Positions 1-8,459 of a DNA stretch of 64,000 nt are shown here, in pieces. The stretch lies in the NCBI RefSeq assembly GCF_050916235.1, contig NZ_CP104854.1:3658001-3722000 (forward strand), written 5' to 3'. The position numbers and the translations under genes were made by a program. Below the pieces are notes generated by a model that saw only the letters and a program-made list of their open reading frames with translations, had not been told where the DNA came from and did no database searches. The DNA comes from Maridesulfovibrio sp050916235. Its GTDB lineage: Bacteria; Desulfobacterota; Desulfovibrionia; Desulfovibrionales; Desulfovibrionaceae. Every line of letters starts with the position of its first letter. The stretch's first letter is position 1.

Positions 1-263
1 CGTCCCAGGTCCGTGCTTCCCAACTGGCATGCTCGCAGGTATTGAGCCACACTTGTCCTATGTTCTTCCCGAACCAGACACTCCAGACCGCCCGAGGTCA
101 GTTCCGTCAAAGTCTTTTCGAATAAACGGCTCAGAGAGACGTTTCCGACCATGATAGCCTCATCCTGAATGATGGCTATTCCTTCCTGGGCTTTTTCGAA
201 GAACCGATTGAACAGGGTTTCATCGTTGGACAGGGAGTGCCTGTCCTCATCAAGTCTGGGCAT
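1..263 (-). CDS. N-terminus of a PAS-domain signalling protein (cut by window edge)
   Basis: An open frame runs from an ATG at 263 on the minus strand out of the window, giving 87 codons. A clear ribosome site (caggag) lies seven bases before the ATG. The residues FFEKAQEGIAIIQDE followed by a hydrophobic stretch look like the start of a PAS domain, as found at the N-terminus of histidine kinases and PAS/GGDEF proteins. The output domain lies outside the window, so kinase, cyclase or regulator cannot be told apart. The gene start is well supported; the PAS call rests on a short stretch. Confidence 0.6.
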   Translation of the reverse strand, partial: MPRLDEDRHSLSNDETLFNRFFEKAQEGIAIIQDEAIMVGNVSLSRLFEKTLTELTSGGLECLVREEHRTSVAQYLRACQLGSTDLG

Positions 264-689
264 GGATTGCTCCTGACAATTCTACTGGATCAACTATCTC
301 TTGTTTCAAGACACACCGTCGACGTACATTGTTAATATTTGGAATGAAAACAGGAAGCGGGCCGAGGAGTCTTTTCCCCTATGTCCCGATATATTGTAAA
401 AGGCAGAGCTTTTTTTGTAAAATAAAATAACCCTAACGCCTTATCACTTGTGATGTTTTGAGGCGGAGGCACGGTATAAAAAATATGAAAGTGCTGTTCT
501 TATCGATTCCCGGTTGGAACTACCACGTCCATTAACAGTTCCACCTACGGCTCAAGGGATAGGTCTGACACTGTGATCATCATTTTTATGCTTTAATTAC
601 AATTTGTTATTGATAAGATAGTTAATTGTGTGGGGCTTGTAGAGGCATGCTTTCTTCAAGGTATGATACTGCTTATGTCTATGCCAAAA
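264..689. other. Intergenic region, 426 bp, AT-rich
   Basis: The region separates the start of the PAS-protein gene from the 3' end of the family-3 binding-protein gene. I see no full gene, tRNA or convincing terminator. The only gene-like trace is the short reading frame at 485-532, listed separately. Confidence 0.5.
485..592 (+). pseudogene. Possible remnant of a B12-binding/radical-SAM-type gene start
   Basis: An ATG at 485 opens a 16-codon frame reading MKVLFLSIPGWNYHVH and then TAA. This resembles the N-terminus of B12-binding radical-SAM proteins, which often start MKVLL followed by a PPW/YHHPP-like motif. A second frame just after reads VPPTAQGIGLTL, which could be the continuation after a frameshift. 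A purine-rich ggcggagg lies about 15 bases upstream, too far for a normal site. The match is short and could be chance. Confidence 0.2.
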
Positions 690-1445
690 CTATTGAATAT
701 ATTTTTGGATAATTCGATCCCGGAGACCTGTTGCCATAATATCTTCCAATGATTTCTGTATCCTTTCAAGGATTTTATCAGAAGTATCTTTGTTTGCGAT
801 CATGTAATAACCGCCTTCTTCTGATAGAAAATATGCAATTTCAAGTTCCGAAAACTTGTATTTCAAGTTCTTAGCCTGGTAGGCCAGATCAAGGGGGTCA
901 CCAGGAATAAGATCGACTCTCTTTTTAAATAGCAATTTCAATAACTGGTCGGAGTCACTGACTAAATGATAATTGCTTTTATGAAAACCATTGGTGATGA
1001 AAAATTGTTCAACAGATCCCCCTGAGAGAACTCCTGTACGGTATTTTTTTATGTCCTTAACATCCGTAATCCGTATGTCGGTTCGATTTTTTAATTTGTA
1101 AAGATATAGTTTTCTGGGGTGGAGAGGCCCAATCCATGCGAACATATCTTCGCGCTGCGGAATCCGTGCCACAGTAAAAAGCATAGTTCCTGGGGTTTTC
1201 CGGACAGTCAGTAAGGCGCGCTTAAAAGGATATAAGACCAGTTTGTATTGAACATTGGCTTTCTGCAGCGCTGTTTCGATGATTTCCGTGCTGATCCCGA
1301 CAATTTTCCCGTTTTCATTAAAATTATAAGGGGGCCATTCATCAACAAAAATTGTAAACTCTTTAGCCTTCGCTGTTCCTGCCATAGCAAGAAATAGAAT
1401 AATCACTATGAGTTTGAATGATTCTATCTTCCATTGAAAGCTCAT
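690..1445 (-). CDS. Periplasmic solute-binding protein, family 3 (amino-acid-binding type)
   Basis: The 251-residue protein has an N-terminal signal peptide (hydrophobic IVIILFLAMAGTAKA) followed by a bacterial family-3 extracellular solute-binding fold. EFTIFVDEWPPYNF is the usual first strand, and GKIVGISTEII and VLSGGSVEQFF are further family landmarks. Such proteins bind amino acids or similar small solutes in the periplasm for an ABC importer, or act as sensors. No ABC permease or ATPase gene is adjacent, so a free-standing binding or sensing role is likely. I chose the ATG at 1445, preceded by aaggggtc, over the longer frame beginning at 1532, because the signal peptide then sits at the N-terminus. 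Confidence 0.8.
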   Translation of the reverse strand: MSFQWKIESFKLIVIILFLAMAGTAKAKEFTIFVDEWPPYNFNENGKIVGISTEIIETALQKANVQYKLVLYPFKRALLTVRKTPGTMLFTVARIPQREDMFAWIGPLHPRKLYLYKLKNRTDIRITDVKDIKKYRTGVLSGGSVEQFFITNGFHKSNYHLVSDSDQLLKLLFKKRVDLIPGDPLDLAYQAKNLKYKFSELEIAYFLSEEGGYYMIANKDTSDKILERIQKSLEDIMATGLRDRIIQKYIQ

Positions 1446-1724
1446 TTTTAGACCCCTTCGACTAATTCTCAACAGCGAAAAAGGCACAACGGATAAACAG
1501 TTCTTGTTGTGAACTGGTACTAGACCGAGCAAACCAGGGTGAGAAATGACTATGGTCCCGTTGGGAATAAGTTGTAAGTAATCTTAACTTTAGCCTCTCG
1601 CTAGGTTTTAAAATCATCATAACATAGCAATGAATTTGCAGCAATAAACTCCGCAGGAGTTCCGAAATCTCCACCGGAAAACTACACCATGTCCGATCAG
1701 GTAACCGAAATCTTTTGAATATTA

Positions 1725-3482
1725 TTATCGCTTCTGGTTTTCTTCCATATCTATATAAAGATAACGTTTGATTTTTTGAGTGGGCGTTTTTTCAAACGGC
1801 TCGACCTGTTCGATTACCTTGGATATCTTTGCGAAACTGGAGACCTTTCCATTGACGGTTTTCTGGATGGAGTCCAGATGCTTCTGCACGGCTTCGTGGG
1901 CTTTTGATTCAATCATTTTGCCGGTACCCAGCTCTTCATCCAGTTTGACAGAATCGAGATGAACGCGGGCAACGAGTTTGCCCTCAGCGCGATAGACAAT
2001 TGATTCCAATACGTAATCGCACTCACCTATAATGGATTCGATTTCTTCGGGATAAATATTTTCGCCACTGGGGCCGATGATCACGTTCTTCAGGCGGCCG
2101 CGCAGGAAGATGTATCCGTCTTCGTCAATGTAGCCGAGATCGCCGGTGCGCAGAAAGCCGTCTTTCGTGAATACTTCTTCCGTGATTTTGGGTGCCTTGT
2201 AGTAGCCCTGCATAACGTTGGGGCCTTTGACTAGAATCTCGCCTTCGCCGGTCACGGGGTCGGGCTTGTCGATCCTTATCTGCATGCCCTTGAGAAGACG
2301 TCCGGCAGAACGGAAGCGGGTGGAGCTGGCTGGTTCTCCGGAGCAGAGCGGACTGGTCTCGGTCATGCCGTAGCCGACGGTATAGGGCAGGCCGGAATGC
2401 ACGAGAAATTCCTCGACTTCTGTAGCCAGAAATGCACCGCCGATGGGCATGCAGCGAAGCTCTCCGCCAAAGGCTTCCATGAGTTTTTTACCGGCGACCG
2501 CATAGAGCTTTTTACGGGCGGCACCGAGCTTCATGACGTTGCGCATGATGCCGGACCCCTTGAGCTTGGGCTGGACGCGGTTCTTGAAAATTTTCTCAAT
2601 AATCAACGGCACGATGAGCAGCATGGTCGGTTTGACCTTGGCCATGGCCGGAAGCAGGGTTTTGGGCGTGGGCGGCTTGCGAAGGTAATGGATGGAAGCT
2701 CCGTGGATGAGCGGCAGAACCATGCCCAGAGTGCATTCAAAGGTGTGTGCCAGCGGCAGCACCGAAATAAGACGATCCTCGGTGTTCACGTCAACTATAT
2801 TGGCACTTGCTATGGCGTTGAACACGATGTTGCGGTGCGTGAGAATAACGCCTTTGGAGCTCCCTGTGGTTCCGGAGGTGTATAGTATGGCGGCAACGTC
2901 ATCAACGTCGATTTCCGTTGACGGGCGAACGAATTCCCTGCCCATGTCCGTGTATTTCTCAAGCTCCTTGCCGAGTCGTTCTTTTACCTGATTTTTCACT
3001 TGTTCAAAGGATTTGCGGGCATGAGCCATGCCTTCCTTGAAATTCTGGCGCAGTCCTTCATCAGTGGAAAGTGAAAAGTCGTTAAGAATGATGACGGTGT
3101 GGAGGTCGTCGGATTCGAACTCATCCACTTTGGGCTTCAGGCGTTCGGATACGAAGATGGCCTTTGATTCGGAATGGCGCAGAATGTGGTGCACTGCACC
3201 TTCGTGAAATTCGGTAAGAATCGGAATGGCAATGGCACCCATGCAGGTGATGGCAAGATAGGCGGCCCCCCAGTTGGGCATATTCTCGCTAAGGATGGCA
3301 ACTTTGTCGCCCTTGGTGATGCTGCGGCTGTGGAGCAGCAGGGAAATATCGTCCACAAGCTTTTTGAATTCGCCGTAGGTCATGGGAGTTTCGTCCACAA
3401 AGCAGACAGCGGGACGATCAGTATATTTCTCGGCGCTCAGTTCCAGTGCATTTTTCAGGGTAGGGGTATCTTGCAGAGTCAC
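1725..3482 (-). CDS. Long-chain acyl-CoA synthetase / AMP-dependent ligase
   Basis: This 585-residue enzyme belongs to the ANL (AMP-forming) superfamily and most resembles long-chain fatty-acid:CoA ligases, which adenylate a fatty acid and transfer it to CoA at the cytoplasmic face of the membrane. The phosphate-binding motif YTSGTTGSSKG lies near residues 200-212, the adenylate motif YGMTETSP near 370, and the hinge/C-terminal motif GDLGYIDEDGYIFLRGRLKN near 450-468. The length is normal for the family. It stands alone, with no beta-oxidation genes nearby. It could serve uptake of exogenous fatty acids or phospholipid repair; the acyl specificity cannot be read from sequence. Confidence 0.88.
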   Translation of the reverse strand: MTLQDTPTLKNALELSAEKYTDRPAVCFVDETPMTYGEFKKLVDDISLLLHSRSITKGDKVAILSENMPNWGAAYLAITCMGAIAIPILTEFHEGAVHHILRHSESKAIFVSERLKPKVDEFESDDLHTVIILNDFSLSTDEGLRQNFKEGMAHARKSFEQVKNQVKERLGKELEKYTDMGREFVRPSTEIDVDDVAAILYTSGTTGSSKGVILTHRNIVFNAIASANIVDVNTEDRLISVLPLAHTFECTLGMVLPLIHGASIHYLRKPPTPKTLLPAMAKVKPTMLLIVPLIIEKIFKNRVQPKLKGSGIMRNVMKLGAARKKLYAVAGKKLMEAFGGELRCMPIGGAFLATEVEEFLVHSGLPYTVGYGMTETSPLCSGEPASSTRFRSAGRLLKGMQIRIDKPDPVTGEGEILVKGPNVMQGYYKAPKITEEVFTKDGFLRTGDLGYIDEDGYIFLRGRLKNVIIGPSGENIYPEEIESIIGECDYVLESIVYRAEGKLVARVHLDSVKLDEELGTGKMIESKAHEAVQKHLDSIQKTVNGKVSSFAKISKVIEQVEPFEKTPTQKIKRYLYIDMEENQKR

Positions 3483-3615
3483 GGACCAGCCTCCTTATAT
3501 CCTTATATGTAAATAGGTTCGCCAGTGTGACCGCTAAATTCCGTTGGGTCAAGCGGAACGCGCCCTGTCTACGTATTTTGTAGAAATGTGGCAGGCTTGT
3601 GCTTTGGTTTAACTT

Positions 3616-3834
3616 TCAATTTGAAGATTGAAAGAACAACGGTAGTAAAACACCCCGAATGGACTTTCTTAAATCCTTTTCAAGGATGACAATGCCCAGA
3701 TCAATCAGGACTTCCATTACCTGTGCAGACGGTAAACGTACCCCGTTGATTATAAAATTAGATCTGTAACTGTTTATGGTAATTGAAATCAGTCTCTTCT
3801 TGGAGTGGAATTTGCGGAAGTTTCCAGCCTTCAT
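3616..3834 (-). pseudogene. Degenerate remnant of the 3' end of maf (copy 3)
   Basis: The frame includes NGVRLPSAQVMEVLIDLGIV, which aligns with the Maf C-terminus VVGLPLARVIELLIEMGVVV encoded at 5767-6369. Its tail LEKDLRKSIRGV resembles EEDNWKNFVRNI, the tail of the second remnant, more than that of the intact gene, suggesting copies 2 and 3 share an ancestor. The residues before this match no longer resemble Maf, and the catalytic N-terminal half is absent. It lies 23 bp downstream of a GNAT gene on the same strand. It could still be expressed as a small protein, but I read it as decayed. Confidence 0.5.
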
Positions 3835-3857
3835 CCGAAGAATTCCAGCAGAATGGA

Positions 3858-4280
3858 TTAATCGATAAACCCCTTGTCCTGCATGATTTTTTCAGCGACA
3901 AATTTTGCCATGCCTGTCTTCAATCGGCTGAATCCTAGTTTCTGATAGAATCCTTCTTTTCCGGGAGCCGCATAAAGAATGACGTTACACCCTTCAAGCT
4001 GTTTCAGAATGTGCTCCAATATCAGGGAGCCAATCTTCTGTCCCTGATATTCAGGAAGAACGGCGCAATCGTATATGGCTGCCTGATATGCTCCGTCAGA
4101 TAACGCTCTGCCAAAACCGATCATTTTATCATCATCGAATATAAAAACTGTCGTATGGCTTGCATGAAAAGCCTTTGAGTGGATTTCAGGGGCATAGTGG
4201 CCCATACCGACTCTCTTGAGGATGCTGGCTACGAGATCCCAATCTACTTCATCACAGCTATATTTTACTTCAATGGTCAT
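3858..4280 (-). CDS. GNAT-family N-acetyltransferase
   Basis: The 140-residue protein has the layout of small GNAT enzymes, which transfer acetyl from acetyl-CoA to an amine. The acetyl-CoA pyrophosphate-binding loop is VLPEYQGQKIGSLILEHIL near residues 74-92 (Q/RxxGxG/A type), and the C-terminal FYQKLGF motif near 112-118 is also typical. A site aaggag sits nine bases before the ATG. The gene is flanked on both sides by remnants of the maf 3' end. The substrate is unknown; it may act on a small molecule or antibiotic. Confidence 0.85.
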   Translation of the reverse strand: MTIEVKYSCDEVDWDLVASILKRVGMGHYAPEIHSKAFHASHTTVFIFDDDKMIGFGRALSDGAYQAAIYDCAVLPEYQGQKIGSLILEHILKQLEGCNVILYAAPGKEGFYQKLGFSRLKTGMAKFVAEKIMQDKGFID

Positions 4281-4296
4281 TTGTTTTCGCTCCTTT

Positions 4297-4605
4297 TTAG
4301 TGGGATTCTATAACAGTTGCGTGTTTCAGTATCAAGTTGGAGCATGGTGGATGCTTGGAAATATTTCTGACAAAGTTTTTCCAATTATCCTCTTCAACAA
4401 CAATTCCCATATTAATCAGCAGGTCTATCACCCGCGCCAGCTGCAACCCGACAACATTGGTGTGTGACCCGCAGATTCCCTTTCCGAAGAACGCGCCCTG
4501 TCCCTGAGTGGCGTAGGCCCCGGATGACCTTTTCATTGAAGTCGATGAATTCCGCATCGGTCGATACTGCGAAATCCGTTGCCAATCCTTCCTGGGCAGG
4601 ATGTT
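4297..4605 (-). pseudogene. Broken copy of the 3' part of maf (copy 2), with a 38-bp deletion
   Basis: Read on the minus strand, this stretch matches the second half of the intact maf gene: DFAVSTDAEFIDFNEKVI, then a break, then GAYATQGQGAFFGKGICGSH and LARVIDLLINMGIVV. At the break 38 bases present in the intact gene are missing, exactly between two copies of gcgtaggccc, so the two halves are out of frame. The N-terminal catalytic half is missing altogether; similarity fades near 4605. The GNAT gene follows 17 bp downstream on the same strand. Confidence 0.8.
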
Positions 4606-4902
4606 AGTGTCTTGGAAAAGCGGCTAAACGTTTGGCATGAAATAGACTGCGCCATTATTGCTTTTTAATATAGCAATACTGCTGCGTATACGCTTTGTCT
4701 GGGCGCATGTAGCAGATTTGATTCAGGTTATTTTCTTGTTGAGGGCATGCATAATTTTATATATCAATTCGCGAATACTGGCAGTCAGGGCTGGATGTCT
4801 TTGATAGGCGCTGTCAGGTCAGTCTGCCATCATATGTTCGGTGTGAAGGAAATGGGTTGTCCTTGGTGGCAACCGAATACACGAATTTTGTGCGAGGTTT
4901 CA

Positions 4903-5532
4903 ATGTCGGCTAATTATTGTAAGATAGATATGGAATCGTGGAAGAGAAAAGAACATTGTCAAGTATTCATGAATGCAGTTCAGCCGCAATACTGTATTGG
5001 CTTTGATCTGGATGTTACTAATTTTGCAGATAGAGTCAAAAAGGAAGGACTTTCATTTACTCTGGCTTTTACTTATGCCGTGGCAAAATGTGCAAATCAG
5101 ATAGAAGAGTTCAGGTACAGATTTATTGATAAAGAGGTGGTCCTTTTCCACAAGATCAATACCATGTTTACCTATCTGGACAATGAGACGGAATTGTTCA
5201 AAGTAGTTTCTGTCCAGATGCAGGAAACTATGGCAGAGTATGTAGAGCTGGCATTGGCGACGGCAGAACGACAAGAGAAATATTTTGACGGGCCAGTCGG
5301 GGATGATGTTTTTGTCTTTTCAGCGTTGCCATGGATTACATTTACCCATGTATCACATACATATTTCGGCGACAGGTGGAAGGCTCAGCCTCTGTTTGAC
5401 TGGGGGAAATACGTAGAAAAGGAAGGGAGGCTGATACTGCCCTTTGCCGTGCAGGTTCACCATGCCTTCGTGGACGGAATCCACATCGGAAAGCTGGCAA
5501 CTCGGTTACAGAACTATCTGGATGTATTCTGA
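4903..5532 (+). CDS. Chloramphenicol acetyltransferase-like protein (type A CAT fold)
   Basis: The 209-residue protein is close to the usual CAT length. It carries the active-site motif HHAFVDGIHIGK near the C-terminus, matching HHxxxDG, in which the second His is the catalytic base; SFTLAFTYAVAKCAN and FRYRFIDKEVV are also family-like. CAT enzymes form trimers and acetylate chloramphenicol, but many environmental members have other or unknown acceptors, so resistance is not shown. I chose ATG 4903, with gagg five bases upstream, rather than the longer frame from 4747, whose extra 52 residues do not look like CAT. It lies between a maf remnant and intact maf, on the opposite strand. Confidence 0.85.
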   Translation: MSANYCKIDMESWKRKEHCQVFMNAVQPQYCIGFDLDVTNFADRVKKEGLSFTLAFTYAVAKCANQIEEFRYRFIDKEVVLFHKINTMFTYLDNETELFKVVSVQMQETMAEYVELALATAERQEKYFDGPVGDDVFVFSALPWITFTHVSHTYFGDRWKAQPLFDWGKYVEKEGRLILPFAVQVHHAFVDGIHIGKLATRLQNYLDVF

Positions 5533-5766
5533 TCCCTTCCACTCCAATTCTGCTAGCTAACGATAGTCGTCATGTGAAACCGCTTTAGATCGTCAGATAC
5601 CGGTTCTGCAATTATGACAATGTGTCTGAAAGCTTTTTTCGGTTGTTCCGGCAACCCACTGCGTTCCTCTCTATTTCCTATTGTCTGCATAGTCGAGAAG
5701 GCTGTTGATTTCTGAGAAAGTGGTTATACATGGAACCTGAAACGTTCCCAAGCTTAAAACATGATC

Positions 5767-6369
5767 TTAAGACTCCCCCGCAACAACAACCCCCATCTCA
5801 ATCAACAGCTCTATCACCCGTGCCAACGGCAACCCAACCACGTTGGTGTATGACCCGCAGATTCCCTTTACGAGGAATGCACCCTGTCCCTGAATGGCGT
5901 AGGCCCCGGCCTTGTCGTCCGGTTCTCCGGTGGCGGCGTAGGCCCGGATGACCTTTTCATTGAAGTCGATGAATTCCACATCGGTCGATACGGCGAAATC
6001 CGTTGTTGATCCGTCCGGGGAGATGAGCGCACAGCCGGATATTACCTTGTGAGTTCTGCCGCACAGGCTTTTCAGCATTTCGTAGGCATGGGCGCGGTCC
6101 TTCGGCTTGCCCAGTATGTCCATATCCCGCACTACTATTGTGTCCGAACCTAGGACATAGCTGCCCGGGTGTGCTGCGGCAACATTGCGGGCCTTGGTTA
6201 GGGCCATTTCCCTTGCGTATTCTTCCGGGTCCTGTCCCGGTTTCGGGGCCGGTTCCTCGCAGGTGGCGGGGCGTATTTCGAATTCTATGCCTGCCGAGCC
6301 CAGCAGGTCTTTTCTGCGCGGGGAGGCTGAGCCGAGTATCAACGGTTTGACGGTGGTGTATATTTTCAT
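5767..6369 (-). CDS. maf: Maf-family nucleoside triphosphate pyrophosphatase
   Basis: This complete 200-residue Maf protein hydrolyses non-canonical or excess nucleoside triphosphates (dTTP, UTP or modified forms) to monophosphates. The N-terminal signature LILGSASPRRKDLL is at residues 9-22, the metal/phosphate-binding LGSDTIVV near 73-80, and the C-terminal GAYAIQGQGAFLVKGI and GSYTNVVGLPL motifs are intact. It is the only undamaged copy; two remnants of its 3' half lie downstream at 4297-4605 and 3616-3834. Maf proteins have also been linked to septum inhibition. The subfamily (dTTP or m7GTP type) is not decided here. Confidence 0.93.
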   Translation of the reverse strand: MKIYTTVKPLILGSASPRRKDLLGSAGIEFEIRPATCEEPAPKPGQDPEEYAREMALTKARNVAAAHPGSYVLGSDTIVVRDMDILGKPKDRAHAYEMLKSLCGRTHKVISGCALISPDGSTTDFAVSTDVEFIDFNEKVIRAYAATGEPDDKAGAYAIQGQGAFLVKGICGSYTNVVGLPLARVIELLIEMGVVVAGES

Positions 6370-6603
6370 TCCATGCTGCCTTTTCTTTTATTGTGCTGTG
6401 GTGCCGTGGCCTGCTGATAACTGACCTTAATCCGTACAAAGGTCAATGATTGCAATGCCGGACATGCGGAAAACAGTGTTATACATTCTCTGAAGTATGT
6501 ATCCGTGTGCAGTTATTTTCCTGATTATTTTTTTTACAGAGTTATTGCCCTTTAGTGGATCTAAAGGTAATAATATCCGTGAAATATCATACAGGAGTAG
6601 TCA

Positions 6604-7560
6604 ATGAAAGTATGTATCTGGGGGGCGCGGGGGTCCCTGCCGGCCACATTCAATGCTGAAAGGGCTAGGGCCAAGGTCAAGGCGGCTCTTGAAATTGCAG
6701 TGGCCAAAGGTGTGGATTCGTCGACCGATCTGGATTCTTTTATTGATGATGAGCTTCCTTTTCCGGTCCGCGGTTCTTACGGGACTAACACTCCCTGCAT
6801 CGAGATCGGATGCAGCGGTGATGATTACATCATCTGCGACTGCGGAACCGGCCTTCGTGATTTCGGCAACAGGGTGATGGAAGAGCGGCAGGGCAGGCCC
6901 GGAGCACATTACCATATTCTTCTTTCCCACCTGCACTGGGATCATTTGCAGGGATTCCCGTTTTTCGTCCCGGCTTATATTCCGGGCAACCGCATCACTT
7001 TCTACGGCGGGCATCCGCAGATTGAAAAGGTTTTGCGGCTGCAGCAGAGCGACCCGTGTTTCCCGGTCCATTTCGAGCACCTTGGGTCCGAGATTGATTT
7101 CGTCCGGCTGAAAAACGGGCAGGAGTTCGACCTGTGCGGTGTAAAGGTGGTGGTCAAGGCCCAGTATCATCCGGGCGGTTCATACGGTTATCGTTTTGAG
7201 AAGGACGGCAGGGTTGCCGTTTATTCGACCGATTGTGAGCACAAGAGTGCCACCGCGCTGACGGACAAGGGATTTGTTGAATTTTTCCGTGACGCCGACC
7301 TGCTGATAATGGATGCCCAGTATTCCTTTGCCGAAGCCAACTCCATCAAGGAGGACTGGGGTCATTCCAACAACATCATTGCAGTGGAGCTTTCCGGCAT
7401 GGCCGGTGTAAAGACTCTCTGCCTGTTCCATCAGGAGCCGGTGCTTGATGATTTCCAGCTGCAGAAATTTCTTGAAGACACCATTGAATTCGCGGGACTC
7501 GTTGAAAGGCGCCCCGGCAGGATCATTATGGCACAGGACGGACTGTGCATTGATTTGTAG
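6604..7560 (+). CDS. Metallo-beta-lactamase-fold hydrolase
   Basis: The 318-residue protein starts MKVCIWGARGSLP, the typical first strand of a phosphodiesterase-like MBL subgroup, and carries the metal motif SHLHWDHLQGFPFF (HxHxDH) near residues 108-121. Further ligands are likely the His of QYHPGGSYGYR, the Asp in YSTDCEHK and the His in LFHQEP. These enzymes bind two metal ions and hydrolyse phosphodiesters or related bonds. The substrate is unknown. The site aggag six bases before the ATG is good, and a strong terminator follows directly. Confidence 0.85.
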   Translation: MKVCIWGARGSLPATFNAERARAKVKAALEIAVAKGVDSSTDLDSFIDDELPFPVRGSYGTNTPCIEIGCSGDDYIICDCGTGLRDFGNRVMEERQGRPGAHYHILLSHLHWDHLQGFPFFVPAYIPGNRITFYGGHPQIEKVLRLQQSDPCFPVHFEHLGSEIDFVRLKNGQEFDLCGVKVVVKAQYHPGGSYGYRFEKDGRVAVYSTDCEHKSATALTDKGFVEFFRDADLLIMDAQYSFAEANSIKEDWGHSNNIIAVELSGMAGVKTLCLFHQEPVLDDFQLQKFLEDTIEFAGLVERRPGRIIMAQDGLCIDL

Positions 7561-7600
7561 CGGTTGATTTAATTACCGAATCAAGTCTTATGTTGAAAAG

Positions 7601-7639
7601 ATAAAGCCCGCCCTGTCATCGCGACAGGGCGGGCTTTAT
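7601..7639. terminator. Bidirectional intrinsic terminator
   Basis: A perfect 17-bp inverted repeat (7601-7617 with 7623-7639) with a 5-base loop has a GC-rich core and A/T ends on both sides. It lies between the convergent MBL-fold gene and the EF-hand gene and can serve both strands. Confidence 0.9.
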
Positions 7640-7657
7640 TTGTCCGGTGCGGGCTGC

Positions 7658-8233
7658 TTATTTGCCCTGTTTCCAGTCATCCCATTCCTTTTTGCTCAGC
7701 TTTCCGTCCTTGTTCACATCGGCTTCACGCATGATGCGTTCGGCGTTGAGCGGGTAGACGTTGACGATTTCGGAACGGATGATGGTTTTGTTGCCGTCCT
7801 TGTCGATGTCCACGAATGCCTTGGAGAAACGGATTCTTTCCATATCATAGTATATGGCTTTGGCTTTGCGTCCGTTTTCAAGATAGTAGAGGGACATTTT
7901 CTGGGGAGTGGTCATGGTTCCCTGGGTGTAGCCGTCTTCATGTTCGGCAAGGTAGAGGCTTACTCCGTCTGCGCCGATAACTCCGCTGAATCCTTCAGTA
8001 ACGGCATAATCTGATTTGTCGCTGAACCATGCCTTGTAGCCAGCAAAGAGGGGGCCGTCCTGTTTGTTGATGACGAACATAGCCTTGCTGGCCTTGGTGG
8101 TTCCGTCTTTGAGAATCATTTTTACGTGGCCGACCCATGTTCCCCGGATTTCAGGATAATCCGCAGCAAATGCCGCAGTGGTAAAGATGATCAGGAGAAA
8201 GGTTGCAAGTGAACATGTGAGAAGTTTTTTCAT
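7658..8233 (-). CDS. Exported EF-hand protein of unknown role
   Basis: The 191-residue protein has a clear Sec signal peptide (LLTCSLATFLLIIFTTAAFA) and then a beta-rich middle starting GTWVGHV, resembling lipocalin-like or ligand-binding barrels. The C-terminus holds the EF-hand loop DVNKDGKLSKKEW, with Asp, Asn, Asp and Glu at calcium-ligand positions; IDIDKDGNKT may be a second partial loop. It is probably a periplasmic calcium-binding protein. The start at 8233 has ggag nine bases upstream. No partner gene is adjacent. Confidence 0.75.
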   Translation of the reverse strand: MKKLLTCSLATFLLIIFTTAAFAADYPEIRGTWVGHVKMILKDGTTKASKAMFVINKQDGPLFAGYKAWFSDKSDYAVTEGFSGVIGADGVSLYLAEHEDGYTQGTMTTPQKMSLYYLENGRKAKAIYYDMERIRFSKAFVDIDKDGNKTIIRSEIVNVYPLNAERIMREADVNKDGKLSKKEWDDWKQGK

Positions 8234-8393
8234 GCCTTGGTGCTCCGTGGGTTATTCGTTTAATTGGGATCACAATATTTTATCGAGGAAATATCAAGGC
8301 TAGTCAACCATGAAAAGGATTAAAGACAATAATTCGTCATTCGTGGAGCTGCGCAGCACGGTAGCGGCGTAATATACATGTTCCAATGTAAGC

Positions 8394-8417
8394 GCCGGAA
8401 GCATAAATGCTTCCGGC
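8394..8417. terminator. Hairpin downstream of the unrecognised gene at 8460
   Basis: An 11-bp perfect stem (gccggaagcat with its complement) has a 2-base gap at the tip. T-rich sequence follows on the plus strand only, so on the minus strand, where the neighbouring gene ends, the T tract is poor. It may be a weak terminator or a processing stem. Confidence 0.45.
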
Positions 8418-8459
8418 ACTTTTGTTTTGCTCGGTATGTTTCTGAGTCTGGAAAAAAAC

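Noticed and set aside
2790..2830. Sigma-54-like -24/-12 pattern (ggcac..ttgc)
   Set aside because: It lies inside the acyl-CoA synthetase gene with wrong spacing and no gene start downstream.
6480..6603. Possible riboswitch before the MBL-fold gene
   Set aside because: I could not match any known riboswitch core; only an AT-rich leader with one short inverted repeat is visible.
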